Numbered from the stretch's first letter, positions 50,706-61,002 are shown. The stretch: DNA of 64,000 bases from JACIWB01 sp038818725 (GCA_038818725.1 JAWAYL010000001.1:1-64000); one strand, 5' to 3'. Notes: a model not told the origin generated them from the letters alone. Program-made: numbers and translations.

Positions 50706-53700
50706 ATGGAAGGGAAAAAAATGGTTTGTTGGTTTGCGGGTGTTTTAGCGATAGCAATGGTTATCTCAATAACAGCGGGAGGCGAAGATACCACCCCCCC
50801 TCAAACAATTATAACAGTGGAAGAACCAAATTGGGGGATATTGAACCAATATGTGAGTAGCCAAACACCGATATGGATAAATGGAACAGATGATAGCTCG
50901 GGGGTAAATGCAACTTATTACAGAATAGCTTTTGATGGGTATGAGCATCCTCTCAACCCAAATGATGGTTATTGCGGAAACACCAATATTACTTACTACA
51001 ATGACAAGCTTTGGTATGTTAGATACAACAATTCTGTTGACTTTGCCCCGATTTATTTGCATGAAGAATGTGTGCATACTATAAAATATTTCAGTATAGA
51101 CAATGCAACAAATGTTGAAAATGTAAAAACTAAAACATTCTATGTTGATAATACGCCACCATATTCTTGGATTGTGGTAGGGGATCCTAATTACAAGGTC
51201 AATGAAACTTATTATTATGTAAAGACTTCAACAAATATAACAATACTTGCCAATGATTATTATGACGGAAAAGAATGTGTTGTAGGAAACTGCACAATCT
51301 GGTATAGGATATATAATAACGGTTGGGGAGAATGGCAAAAAGGAGAAGCAGGAGTAAATGTAACATTTAATTTTTCTCAAGAATGTGAGCATTACTTGGA
51401 ATGGTATGCAGTTGATGCACTTGGAAACAATGAAAGTGAAAATGGAATTCATAATGTAACATTTAAAGTAGATAACACACCACCTTCTTCTACCTGCGAA
51501 TTTGGTAGCCCTCAATCTACGAGCGAAGGAAAAACCTATATAACAAGTAATACACCGATTTATTTAAATGCAACAGATGCAGGTTGTTTGCCAGGAACTT
51601 ATATAATTTATTATAGAATAAATTACAGTAATTCATGGACGGAATGGTTACATGGCAACCTAAATGAAAATATAACCTTTACATTAAATGATTTAGGAAT
51701 TCCCTGGAACGAAGATTGTGAGCATATAATTGAATATTATGCAGTTGATAAATTAGGAAACCAACAAATTACACAAAGTGAAACTGTTTATGTAGATAAT
51801 ACTCCACCAACTATTTCAAAATCTTTTGAAGGAGCACAATACAATCAGTATATAACATCTCAAACAACAATATATGTAAATTCAACAGATGCTGGTTTAT
51901 GCCCAGTTGGTTCAGTAACACTAAATGTATCAATTTATTCATTTGGAACTGGAGGATGGACATATTATGAGACATTTGTTGAAAGTGGAACAGCAACCCG
52001 TAGCTTTACAATTCCAGAAGAATGTGAGCACTGGATAAATATAACTGCAATTGATGATTTAGGAAATACTGCTTATCATAATGAAACTGTTTATGTAGAT
52101 AATACTCCACCAACTATTTCAAAATCTTTTGAAGGACCATATTATACAAATGGAACAAACCAATGGATAACATCTCAAACAAAAATATATGTAAATTCAA
52201 CAGATAGTGGCACATGCAGAGTTCGCTCAGTTCATCTGCATGTGAAAGTATATAATGCATCAACTGGGCAATTAATCTATGATCAATGGAACAATGTAAC
52301 AAGTGGAATAGCAAGGCTTAACTTTAACATTACTGAAGAATGTGAGCACTGGATAAATATAACTGCAATTGATGATTTAGGAAATACTGCTTATGATAAT
52401 GAAACTGTTTATGTAGATAATACTCCACCATCTGGAACAACAATAGAATTTGGCCAGCCGGAATATGATAATTGGATAACTTCAGCAACAAACATAACCT
52501 TAGAAGAGGGAAATGATGGAGGAATATGTAAATGTGGTATAGATAAGATATATTATCGCATAAATGGCATAGAATATGAATATACAGCTCCATTTACAAT
52601 ACCAGATGAATGCAATCATACTATTGAATATTATGCAGTTGACTATCTTGGAAATAAAGAACCAATAAACAACATAACAGTTAGGGTGGATAATACTCCG
52701 CCATTAGTGAGAAAAGAAATATATGGACCATTTGATGAAATAAATGGGACATATGCAGTAAACTTTTCAACAATAATACATATAAAGAATGCATCTGATA
52801 GGGGATGTGATGGAGGAGTTGGTTTAGAACAAGTGGTATATAGGATATGGAATGGCACAGCCTGGCATCCGCAAAGTGATGGCGATTCATATTGTGGAAA
52901 TATCAACATAACTACAATTGGGGGAATATCCTGGTATGTGGCAATAAATAACGCTGTTAACTTTACCAATATAACCTTCCACGAAGAATGTATCCATTAT
53001 TTATTGATTGAAGCTTATGACAAACTTGGAAATAAATATTCTGATAATGAGACATTTGCTGTAGATAATAGCAAGCCCATTTCATGGATTACAATAGGAG
53101 AGCCAAGATGGGATGGCAATGAATATACTGCTCAGAATATATCAACCAACACAATTGTACATTTACATGGACAGGACTGGGGGTGCTTATCTCGCTGGAA
53201 GATAAAATATAAAATAGATGATGAAGATTGGAAAGAAGGAGGATGGTTTGAAGTAATTAATTTAACATTTGGTTCAGGAAACCATACTTTGGAATGGTTT
53301 GCAACTGATGGAGTAAATGAAGAAGTACATCATACACATAACTTCTACGTGATAAAGACACCGATTTCAAACTTCAGTTATACTCCTTCCTCTATCACAA
53401 CTTCTACAATAGTTGTATTCATTGCGGATGAATATAAAAATCCAATAATAAACTTTACCTGGAATTTTGGAGACGGATACAATGGATATGGAGGAATAAT
53501 AACACATCATTATACATCACCAGGTATGTTTAATGTTACATTAACAGCAAAAGCATTTGGTGGCTTGCTCGAAGAATCAACAACAAAAAGTCTGACAGTA
53601 ATAGCATCCCATCCAGATTTTTATCCACCTGTTGCAAACTTTAAATGGTATCCAGAATCTCCTTACACTATAGACGAGATTGAATTTATTGATCTCTCAT

Positions 53701-54980
53701 ATGATACCGATGAAGGTGGCAATGAGATACTTTCATGGCTTTGGTATTTTGGAGACGGAGATATTTCAACTGAGGCAAATCCACACCATAAATATCGTGA
53801 GAATGGCACCTATACCGTGACTTTGTATGTATGGGATGATGAAGGAGCAGTAAACTGGACTTCCAAATACATAGTAGTGAATAATACTCCTCCAATAGCT
53901 GATTTCAATTGGAATTCTGCATGGTATACTGTAAATTTCATTGATAACTCAAGTGATCCAGATGGACATATAGTTAATTGGACATGGAATTTTGGAGATG
54001 GAAACATTGGTTATGACAAAAATCCGCAGCATACCTATAGCGAGAATGGAATTTATTATGTCACCTTAACAGTTAGAGATAATGATGGAGCTGAGGCAAG
54101 CATAACAAAAGAAATTTGGGTAGCCATACAAAGTCCAGTTGCAAACTTTACTATCGAGCCATGCTGCGGAATAATTGGCGAGACAATATACTTCAACAGC
54201 ACTTCATATGATCCAGATGAAGATATAATAAATTGGACATGGGATTTTGGAGATGGAAGCATTGGTTACGGAGAAAAAACAACTCACCAATATTCTGCTG
54301 CAGGAGAATATAATGTTATTTTAACAGTTACTGATACAGATGGAATAAAAAATTCAACAAATAAAACAATAAAAATATACGGAAGAACATCATTTACATT
54401 TACTTTCTATTATGGATGGAATTTGATAACAATACCATTAACATATGAAGGAAATGCAAGCGATTTAGCTTCTCTTATAACCCAAAAAACTGGAGCAAAT
54501 GTATTGGCTATAGCAAGATGGAATGCATCAAGGGATATGTTTGAAATGTGGATTTCCTACGACGAAAGTATTGACTTTCCAATAGAAGAGGGAGTTGGGT
54601 ATTTCATATATGTACAAGGCAACGTTACCTTTACATTAGAAGAACATTATCCAGTATTGAGAGTAAAAGTTCCTCTCCAAGCAAGGCAAATACCCCCAGA
54701 AAACATGTCGGAAACAAACTGGAATCTGATAGGATGGTTTAAATATGAATCAATGAATGTAACTCAGTTCTTGCCATATTTCGTTGAAAAAGTTACAGGA
54801 ATCAACAATACTACAGGAACACAGGTAAGTATATGGGATGCAATAAATCAAGGATACATCAACTATTTACCAATACCTGGATGGGCAACATTCTTTAATA
54901 TAGAACAGGGAATGGGTGTGTTTGTGTGGCTGCGACCGATTCCCGAGGGAAGCTACTGGAAAGATGAGCAATGCCCATAA
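50706..54980 (+). CDS. Giant secreted protein with OmpL47-like and PKD repeats
   Basis: The 1424-residue protein starts with a signal peptide (MEGKKMVCWFAGVLAIAMVI). About eight OmpL47-like beta domains follow to about residue 880; each contains 'TSQT.I.VNSTDAG', 'EECEHWINITAIDDLGN' and ends 'VDNTPP'. Near-identical repeats at 390-600 suggest recent duplication. Then four PKD domains (about 885-1220, WTWNFGDGNIGYDKN). The C-terminal domain (about 1225-1424) has FYYGWNLITIPLTYEGN and GVGYFIYVQGN, a 'GWNLI' fold seen in secreted archaeal proteins. There is no membrane anchor. Conserved Cys pairs (EEC, CEH) may form disulfides. The next gene overlaps by 10 bases. Confidence 0.88.
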   Translation: MEGKKMVCWFAGVLAIAMVISITAGGEDTTPPQTIITVEEPNWGILNQYVSSQTPIWINGTDDSSGVNATYYRIAFDGYEHPLNPNDGYCGNTNITYYNDKLWYVRYNNSVDFAPIYLHEECVHTIKYFSIDNATNVENVKTKTFYVDNTPPYSWIVVGDPNYKVNETYYYVKTSTNITILANDYYDGKECVVGNCTIWYRIYNNGWGEWQKGEAGVNVTFNFSQECEHYLEWYAVDALGNNESENGIHNVTFKVDNTPPSSTCEFGSPQSTSEGKTYITSNTPIYLNATDAGCLPGTYIIYYRINYSNSWTEWLHGNLNENITFTLNDLGIPWNEDCEHIIEYYAVDKLGNQQITQSETVYVDNTPPTISKSFEGAQYNQYITSQTTIYVNSTDAGLCPVGSVTLNVSIYSFGTGGWTYYETFVESGTATRSFTIPEECEHWINITAIDDLGNTAYHNETVYVDNTPPTISKSFEGPYYTNGTNQWITSQTKIYVNSTDSGTCRVRSVHLHVKVYNASTGQLIYDQWNNVTSGIARLNFNITEECEHWINITAIDDLGNTAYDNETVYVDNTPPSGTTIEFGQPEYDNWITSATNITLEEGNDGGICKCGIDKIYYRINGIEYEYTAPFTIPDECNHTIEYYAVDYLGNKEPINNITVRVDNTPPLVRKEIYGPFDEINGTYAVNFSTIIHIKNASDRGCDGGVGLEQVVYRIWNGTAWHPQSDGDSYCGNINITTIGGISWYVAINNAVNFTNITFHEECIHYLLIEAYDKLGNKYSDNETFAVDNSKPISWITIGEPRWDGNEYTAQNISTNTIVHLHGQDWGCLSRWKIKYKIDDEDWKEGGWFEVINLTFGSGNHTLEWFATDGVNEEVHHTHNFYVIKTPISNFSYTPSSITTSTIVVFIADEYKNPIINFTWNFGDGYNGYGGIITHHYTSPGMFNVTLTAKAFGGLLEESTTKSLTVIASHPDFYPPVANFKWYPESPYTIDEIEFIDLSYDTDEGGNEILSWLWYFGDGDISTEANPHHKYRENGTYTVTLYVWDDEGAVNWTSKYIVVNNTPPIADFNWNSAWYTVNFIDNSSDPDGHIVNWTWNFGDGNIGYDKNPQHTYSENGIYYVTLTVRDNDGAEASITKEIWVAIQSPVANFTIEPCCGIIGETIYFNSTSYDPDEDIINWTWDFGDGSIGYGEKTTHQYSAAGEYNVILTVTDTDGIKNSTNKTIKIYGRTSFTFTFYYGWNLITIPLTYEGNASDLASLITQKTGANVLAIARWNASRDMFEMWISYDESIDFPIEEGVGYFIYVQGNVTFTLEEHYPVLRVKVPLQARQIPPENMSETNWNLIGWFKYESMNVTQFLPYFVEKVTGINNTTGTQVSIWDAINQGYINYLPIPGWATFFNIEQGMGVFVWLRPIPEGSYWKDEQCP

Positions 54981-56797
54981 AAACTATTCTCTTTTCCCTT
55001 TTTTTAATTTTGTTTTTTTCTTTTGTTAATTCTCAACCCCCAACCCCTCATCCAGTGTGTGGTTATATATACTATGGTATAAGTAATATTCCAATAGATA
55101 ATGCTTCTCTTATTATAACAAATTTTCAAAAAAATATTTCAATAAATATTGAAACAGATGAAAACGGTTTTTATATTTTCAACGGAACAGATATAGGGGA
55201 AAACGGGGATTTGATAAATATATTTGTATATAAAAACGAAAGATGGAGTGGAAATAAATCAATAAAACTAGATTTTTCCTATGCTTTTCAAGATATTGAT
55301 ATAAATCTTTTTCCTTTATGGAATAATAAGCCGAGTAGACCTATCATAAATGGTTCTTCTTATGGGCATCCAAATGTTTCCTATAATTTTGTTATAAATT
55401 GCGAGGATAATGATAACGATTTTTTTCAATATTTAATAGATTGGGACAATGATGGAATAATGGATGAATTCAGCTCATGGACAAAAACTTATGTTACAAA
55501 TCACTTATGGAACGAAACTGGATTTTATGAAATAAGGATAGTGGTTAAAGATACAAGCGAAGAAGAAAATGAAACCTTATTTAATATGATTATAGAAAAA
55601 GAAAACATCCCTCCCTACGCGAATTTTACTTATCTTCCTGAAGAAATATATGAAAAAGAAAAGATAAAATTTATAGACAAATCAATAGATGAAGATGGAT
55701 TTATAGTTAATTATACGTGGGAGTTTGGCGACGGTAACATAAGTTATGAGAGGAATCCGGAACATGTATATGAAAAAAGTGGAGAATATAATGTAACTTT
55801 AATTGTTATGGATAACAATGGGAGCACATCAAATAAAAAAATTCAAATAGAAGTAAAGCTAAATCATCCTCCTAATAAACCAGCTTTGCTATATCCACCA
55901 AATGGAGCAACTGGAATAAGCATTAATCCTACTTTATCATGGGAATGTAGCGATGTTGATGGAGGTGCCTTAACTTATGATGTTTATTTTGGAACTTCTT
56001 CGCCGCCACCAAAGTTAGCAACAGTTACAACTACAAGCTATAATCCAGGAACATTAAGCTATTCAACTACTTATTACTGGAGAATAGTAGCTAAAGATGG
56101 AAAAGAAGAAAATTCATCAGATATATGGCAATTTACAACTACGGCATATACTCCTCCATCTGCAAATCAGCCACCTACTTGCTCATTAAATGCAAATGTT
56201 AGCCATGGATATGCTCCTCTCTATGTTAATTTTATAATAAATGCAAGCGATACTGACGGAAGCATAGTAAGCTGGGAGCTAGATGTAAATAATGATGGAA
56301 TTGCTGAATACAATGGCTCTGTTTTGCCAGCAACAAAAGAATATGTTTATAATAGCCCAGGAAATTATACAGCAAGGTTAAAAATAATCGATGATAAAGG
56401 AGCAAGTAGTGATGTAACAATAACAATATTGGTTTTGAATCGCCCTCCGAGTGTTAGGATAATATCTCCCAAAAACGGTGAAACAGTTAGAAAAAATTTC
56501 CTTGTATATGGAGAAGGAGAAGATGTAGACGGAAATATATTTCTGGTAGAAATAAGAGTAGATGGAGGAGAATGGAAAATTGCAAATGGTACAACAAAGT
56601 GGAATTATTCTCTAGAATTAAGTAAAGGAGAGCATATTATAGAAGCAAGAAGTTACGATGGAGTGAATTACAGTGAAGTTTTTTCCATCAAAATAAAAGT
56701 AGAAGATAAAAAAATACCATCCTTTGAGACAGTGATTGTTTTGATCACTCTTCTTTTCCTAATTTGGAAAAATAAATATAGAAAAAAATTATTTTGA
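54971..56797 (+). CDS. PKD/Fn3-like surface protein with C-terminal anchor
   Basis: The 608-residue protein has a signal peptide (MPIKTILFSLFLILFFSFVN), a carboxypeptidase-regulatory-like domain (HPVCGYIYYGISNIPIDNAS), and a PKD domain (VNYTWEFGDGNISYERNPEH). An Fn3-like domain follows (PALLYPPNGATGISINPTLS, TYYWRIVAKDGKEENSSDIW), then another PKD-like and an Ig-like domain (SVRIISPKNGETVRKNFLVY). It ends KKIPSFE, a hydrophobic segment and WKNKYRKKLF, a variant archaeosortase signal. It is coupled to the 1424-residue secreted protein by a 10-base overlap and is followed by a related gene 4 bases downstream. The three are probably made together and may form a surface complex. Confidence 0.85.
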   Translation: MPIKTILFSLFLILFFSFVNSQPPTPHPVCGYIYYGISNIPIDNASLIITNFQKNISINIETDENGFYIFNGTDIGENGDLINIFVYKNERWSGNKSIKLDFSYAFQDIDINLFPLWNNKPSRPIINGSSYGHPNVSYNFVINCEDNDNDFFQYLIDWDNDGIMDEFSSWTKTYVTNHLWNETGFYEIRIVVKDTSEEENETLFNMIIEKENIPPYANFTYLPEEIYEKEKIKFIDKSIDEDGFIVNYTWEFGDGNISYERNPEHVYEKSGEYNVTLIVMDNNGSTSNKKIQIEVKLNHPPNKPALLYPPNGATGISINPTLSWECSDVDGGALTYDVYFGTSSPPPKLATVTTTSYNPGTLSYSTTYYWRIVAKDGKEENSSDIWQFTTTAYTPPSANQPPTCSLNANVSHGYAPLYVNFIINASDTDGSIVSWELDVNNDGIAEYNGSVLPATKEYVYNSPGNYTARLKIIDDKGASSDVTITILVLNRPPSVRIISPKNGETVRKNFLVYGEGEDVDGNIFLVEIRVDGGEWKIANGTTKWNYSLELSKGEHIIEARSYDGVNYSEVFSIKIKVEDKKIPSFETVIVLITLLFLIWKNKYRKKLF

Positions 56798-56801
56798 AAA
56801 T

Positions 56802-57803
56802 ATGAAAAAAATAGCCGTGTTAGTAACATTTTCAATTTTGTTTAATTTTTCTTTTTCTCAACCAATTGAGGGACCGCATGCTATCTGTGGAAATATTTAT
56901 CTCGGAAACGGTGCCTCAATTTCAAATTTTACAATGATCGCAATTAACCTGAATAGAGGAGATATTATAGAAAATGAAAGAATATACAAAAACTCTAACT
57001 ATTATCAGTTTGATGTAGGAAAACCTGGCCCTAGTTGGAAAGACGGAGACACCGTGAGAATAATAGTTAATTCCACTTATAATAATGTTTTATTTGAAGG
57101 AATAAAAGAATTTAAGATAACAAAAGATTCTCCTTATCAAAAAATAGATGTTTATTTATATCCTCCTCCTCCTTCCTCTCCTTCATTAATCGGGATTAAA
57201 AAAGGATATATAAAGAGGTCTTATAATTTTAATGTATCTTCCTCTGACCCAAATAATTTTAAAATTTCTTATGGAATTGATTGGGACGGAGACGAAACAA
57301 TAGATGAATGGTCACCATTAATTGATTCCGGAAAAATTTTTAGTGCCGAGAATTCTTGGGATACCGAGGGAAAATACACATTAAAAATAGTTGCTAAAAA
57401 TGAATATGAAGCATCTTCCTTTTCTTATTTTTTTATAGAGATTTATTCACAACCTTATATACATATTCTTTATCCGAAGGGAGGAGAAACTCTAAGAGGA
57501 AAAATTAAAATTTTATGGAATACAACTTATGAAAAAGTTACTATCGAATATGGTGATGATACTTTTTGGGATACAATTGCATCCATTAATAATAGCGGAG
57601 AATATGAATGGGACACAACGAAATGTAAAGACGGAAAATACAAAATAAGAATAATTGCCAACGAAAACGATTTCATGAGTGAAGAAATTTCTGATTATTT
57701 TTATATAAAAAATGATAAAAAAATTCCCTCCCCCTCTTTCTTTATAATATGCATAATTTTAGCTATTTTAATAATGATAAAGAAAAAATTTCATATCTCA
57801 TAA
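56802..57803 (+). CDS. Surface protein related to its neighbour, with C-terminal anchor
   Basis: The 333-residue protein has a signal peptide (MKKIAVLVTFSILFNFSFS) and the same N-terminal carboxypeptidase-regulatory-like domain as the preceding protein (HAICGNIYLGNGASISNFTM). A PKD-like domain (SYGIDWDGDETIDEWSPLID) and a Kre9/KNH-like Ig domain (HILYPKGGETLRGKIKILWN) follow. It ends KKIPSPSF, a hydrophobic segment and IKKKFHIS. Similarity to the neighbour suggests a tandem duplication. The 3' end overlaps the convergent rli1 gene by 13 bases. Confidence 0.8.
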   Translation: MKKIAVLVTFSILFNFSFSQPIEGPHAICGNIYLGNGASISNFTMIAINLNRGDIIENERIYKNSNYYQFDVGKPGPSWKDGDTVRIIVNSTYNNVLFEGIKEFKITKDSPYQKIDVYLYPPPPSSPSLIGIKKGYIKRSYNFNVSSSDPNNFKISYGIDWDGDETIDEWSPLIDSGKIFSAENSWDTEGKYTLKIVAKNEYEASSFSYFFIEIYSQPYIHILYPKGGETLRGKIKILWNTTYEKVTIEYGDDTFWDTIASINNSGEYEWDTTKCKDGKYKIRIIANENDFMSEEISDYFYIKNDKKIPSPSFFIICIILAILIMIKKKFHIS

Positions 57804-59515
57804 TAATATTCTCCTGCTTCTTTTTGCTCTCTGTCAAGGCGCGAGTCGATTTTATTTATTCTAGGTCTATTGCTATCTTCATCTCTCCTAAATGTAATCT
57901 CTAAATCTTTTAAAAATAAATTCATTCCTTCCCTTAAGCTCATTGGTCCCTTAGCAAATCCCTTTCTGCCAGGCTCACCATAAAAAACCATTAGTGCTTG
58001 GCTAACCATATCAACAAAATATATATCGTGCTCAACAACCATACATGCCTTTCCTTCTTTTTCCATAACTCTTTTTATGGTTTTTGCGACTTTCATTCTT
58101 TGTTTTGCATCTAAATATGCAGAGGGCTCATCTATTAAATATAAATCTGCTTCTAAACTCAAGCAATAGGCAATTGCAACAGTTTGGAGCTCTCCACCAG
58201 ACAAATTTTTTAAATCATTATCATAAAAATATTTTATATCAAGAGGATGTAAAACTTCTTTTTCATATAAACTATGAAATTTATCTTTGTTTTTCTCAAA
58301 AAGTTCTTCTACCTTGCCTTCTTCCGCTCTTATATATTGCGGCTTATAGCTTATTTTTATTTTTTTATCTATTTTTCCTTCATCTGGCTCAATTATTCCA
58401 GCGAGAAGCTTTATAAAAGTTGTTTTTCCAATTCCATTTGGACCAACAATTCCAATAACTTCCCCCTTATTTATCTTTCCCTCATTTACAATTAATTCAA
58501 AACCATCATATTTTTTCCTCAATTTATTAAAAATTATTAAATTTTCTGTTTCCTTAAAATCTCGAGGAGGATGCTTTTCAAACTTTATTTCATCACCAAA
58601 CCTTACATTTTCCTCCTTTAAGTAACCCGAGAGATATATATTTATACCATGTCTTGCATTTTTTGCATCAGACACTATTCCATAAACTCCTCTTTTACCA
58701 TATAAAATATAAATAATATCTGCAAGAAAATCCATCACTGCTAAATCATGTTCAACAACAACAACCATCTTATCTTCTGATATTTTTCTTATGATTTTTG
58801 CAATTTCCATTCTATTTTTTATATCTAAATAAGAAGTTGGCTCATCAAAAAGGTAAAGATCAGCATCTTCTCTTAAGGCAGCGAAAATAGCAACTTTTTG
58901 AAGCTCCCCTCCAGAAAGCTCACTCATCTTTTTATCGCTCATTCCCTCAATTTCATCTTCAATTCCTTTTTCTGAGAGAAAATCCTTTACACTTCCTTGG
59001 TAGCTTGCTAAATTGTCTATATATTGTGGTTTTATTGAAATTTTTAAATTTTTTTCAGAGATATTTTTTAAAAAATTATATAATTCTGTTCCTCTATATG
59101 TATCAGTTATCTCCTCCCAGCTTGGTTCTTTTTCTATTCTCCCTAAATTTGGCTTTATTTCACCAGATAAAATTTTTATTGCAGTTGTTTTTCCAATCCC
59201 ATTTTCACCAAGCAATCCAACAACTTTTCCCTTTTTTGGAATCGGTAAGCGAAATAGTCTGAAACCATTTTCTCCATATTGATGCACAACACTCTCTTTT
59301 AGTTCCTCAGGCAAATTTTCTATATGAATGGCTTTAAAAGGACATTTATGAATGCATATCCCACATCCTACACATAATTGCTCTGATATAATTGGCTTAT
59401 TAGCTTCCATCGAAATAACTTCAACACCACTCCTTACTTTTGGACAATATTTTACACATTCCATTGAACATTTTTTTGGCTGGCATCTATCCCTGTTCAA
59501 CACAGCAATTCTCAT
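57791..59515 (-). CDS. rli1: Ribosome recycling ATPase ABCE1/Rli1
   Basis: The 574-residue protein has the ABCE1 layout. Two [4Fe-4S] motifs (RCQPKKCSMECVKYCPKV and CVGCGICIHKCPFKAI) precede ABC domain 1 (GLLGENGIGKTTAI, ELSGGELQKVAIFAAL, LYLFDEPTSYLD). ABC domain 2 follows (GIVGPNGIGKTTFI, NLSGGELQTVAIAYCL, LYLIDEPSAYLD), then the C-terminal hinge region. It splits ribosomes after termination with aPelota/aRF1. Its length is normal. Its start overlaps the end of the next upstream gene on the same strand, so the two are co-transcribed. Confidence 0.95.
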   Translation of the reverse strand: MRIAVLNRDRCQPKKCSMECVKYCPKVRSGVEVISMEANKPIISEQLCVGCGICIHKCPFKAIHIENLPEELKESVVHQYGENGFRLFRLPIPKKGKVVGLLGENGIGKTTAIKILSGEIKPNLGRIEKEPSWEEITDTYRGTELYNFLKNISEKNLKISIKPQYIDNLASYQGSVKDFLSEKGIEDEIEGMSDKKMSELSGGELQKVAIFAALREDADLYLFDEPTSYLDIKNRMEIAKIIRKISEDKMVVVVEHDLAVMDFLADIIYILYGKRGVYGIVSDAKNARHGINIYLSGYLKEENVRFGDEIKFEKHPPRDFKETENLIIFNKLRKKYDGFELIVNEGKINKGEVIGIVGPNGIGKTTFIKLLAGIIEPDEGKIDKKIKISYKPQYIRAEEGKVEELFEKNKDKFHSLYEKEVLHPLDIKYFYDNDLKNLSGGELQTVAIAYCLSLEADLYLIDEPSAYLDAKQRMKVAKTIKRVMEKEGKACMVVEHDIYFVDMVSQALMVFYGEPGRKGFAKGPMSLREGMNLFLKDLEITFRRDEDSNRPRINKIDSRLDREQKEAGEYYYEI

Positions 59516-60762
59516 TTTCTCAAGGAATAACCAACAATTTTATCAATAGAATTTATCGCAACTCTTGGCTCTTCAAAAACAGGTATTTTAAGTTTTAACA
59601 ACTTTTTCTTTTGTTCTTCTACAAATTTTCCACCCATACATATTGAAATAAGATATTTTCCTGATTTTTTTAAACCAGAGTAAAGCTCTTTTAGGCTGGC
59701 TGCTAAAGGTGAGTCTTGAAAAACAAGTGTAAGAATAACAATATCTTCCTTACTCTCCTCAATTGCTTTAATAAAATCCTTTGCAGTCGCGCTTCCTGTC
59801 AAATCAACAATTCCCGCAATTTCTATATTTCTCGCCTGACCCGCAAAATCGCACGCCATCACGCCCGGCCCTGCCCCATTGGTGATTATCGCAATCCTTC
59901 CGCCAGATGGAAGACCACGCATTGCAAGTATTTTCAATATCCCAAAAAATTCTTCAAAGTCATCAGCAAATATTATATTTTTCTGTCTGCAAGCGCCTTC
60001 AAATATCTTATAGTTTGTTGCCATTGCTCCAGTGTGAAGAGTTGCTGCTTTCTGTCCAAGCTCGCTTCTTCCCGCCTTTAAAACAACAACAATCTTTTTA
60101 TTTTTTATCTCAAAAAAATCTTTTCCAATTTCTTCTGCATATACTGCAACTATATCTGTTTTTTTATCATTTTCGAAATATTGAAGTAAATCAACTTCAT
60201 TTACATCCGCTTTGTTGCCATAGGATACAAATTTATTAACACCTATTCCTTCCATTGCACATTTTTCAAGAAGAGCAATTCCAAATGTTCCTGATTGCGT
60301 AATTATTGAAACATTTCCTTTTTTTGGCATATCCATGTTTCTTTGGAAAAAAGTATTGAAACCATTTTCTGAATTAAAAACACCTATACAATTTGGTCCA
60401 ATAATACGCATCTTATATTTTCTTGCTAACTCAACTAACTTTTTTTCTATCTCTATTTTTCCAATTTCCTTAAATCCACCAGATATTATGACAATATTTT
60501 TTATTCCCTTTTTACCGCATTTATCTACTTCTTGAATGCATTTATCTGCTTCAATAGCAATTACCGCTAAATCAACTTTATCATTTATTTCCTCTAAACT
60601 TTTATAACATCTTTTTCCAAGAATTTTTTTTCTATTGGGATTTATAGGATATGCTTTTATCTCGCTTTTTATTATATTTTTAAAGATTTCATATCCTATC
60701 TTACCTTTTTTGCTGGATGCACCTACTAATGCTACGCTTCTAGGCTTGAAAAACTTATCCAT
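59512..60762 (-). CDS. ADP-forming acyl-CoA synthetase alpha-like subunit
   Basis: The 416-residue protein has a CoA-binding Rossmann domain (SVALVGASSKKGKIGYEIFK) and succinyl-CoA-ligase-like domains (MRIIGPNCIGVFNSENGFNT, NVSIITQSGTFGIALLEKCA). The phosphorylated His lies in KAATLHTGAMATNYKIFEGA, followed by LPSGGRIAIITNGAGPGVMA. This matches the alpha part of archaeal ADP-forming acetyl/acyl-CoA synthetases, which make ATP from acyl-CoA during amino acid or sugar fermentation. The beta (ATP-grasp) part is not adjacent in this window. It shares a transcript with rli1 and a small PRC-barrel gene upstream (0-base gap). Confidence 0.88.
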   Translation of the reverse strand: MDKFFKPRSVALVGASSKKGKIGYEIFKNIIKSEIKAYPINPNRKKILGKRCYKSLEEINDKVDLAVIAIEADKCIQEVDKCGKKGIKNIVIISGGFKEIGKIEIEKKLVELARKYKMRIIGPNCIGVFNSENGFNTFFQRNMDMPKKGNVSIITQSGTFGIALLEKCAMEGIGVNKFVSYGNKADVNEVDLLQYFENDKKTDIVAVYAEEIGKDFFEIKNKKIVVVLKAGRSELGQKAATLHTGAMATNYKIFEGACRQKNIIFADDFEEFFGILKILAMRGLPSGGRIAIITNGAGPGVMACDFAGQARNIEIAGIVDLTGSATAKDFIKAIEESKEDIVILTLVFQDSPLAASLKELYSGLKKSGKYLISICMGGKFVEEQKKKLLKLKIPVFEEPRVAINSIDKIVGYSLRK

Positions 60763-61002
60763 TTATTCTTCACTTAATATAACAAAATCTTTAACTGATT
60801 TAACTGATTCAAATGGAAATAGGATGTAGCCTTCTTCATTCTGATTGTACAAGCGCGGGTCTATTTTGTCAGATGGTTCCACAATAAGGTCGAGGAGCTT
60901 TCCACTGCTCGCATCAACAGTTATATTTCTCACTATCCCCAGATATAATCCACTATTGCTCATAACTTTTTTTCCTCTTAATTCATTCTCCATTATTTTC
61001 AT
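60763..61002 (-). CDS. PRC-barrel domain protein
   Basis: The 79-residue protein is a single PRC barrel. ELRGKKVMSNSGLYLGIVRN and ITVDASSGKLLDLIVEP are typical, followed by FPFESVKSVKDFVILSE. Small archaeal PRC proteins often bind RNA or other proteins, and some take part in cell division (CdpB-like). The start is uncertain: ATG at 61011, 61002 and 60993 are all open, and I choose 61002 as the middle option. It directly precedes the acyl-CoA synthetase gene. Confidence 0.72.
   Translation of the reverse strand: MKIMENELRGKKVMSNSGLYLGIVRNITVDASSGKLLDLIVEPSDKIDPRLYNQNEEGYILFPFESVKSVKDFVILSEE

Noticed and set aside
52000..52440. Near-identical repeats in the 1424-residue protein as a CRISPR or satellite array
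   Set aside because: They lie in frame and encode the same protein motif (EECEHWINITAIDDLGNTAY, VDNTPPTISKSFEG), so they are duplicated protein domains. No short repeat-spacer pattern exists anywhere in the window.
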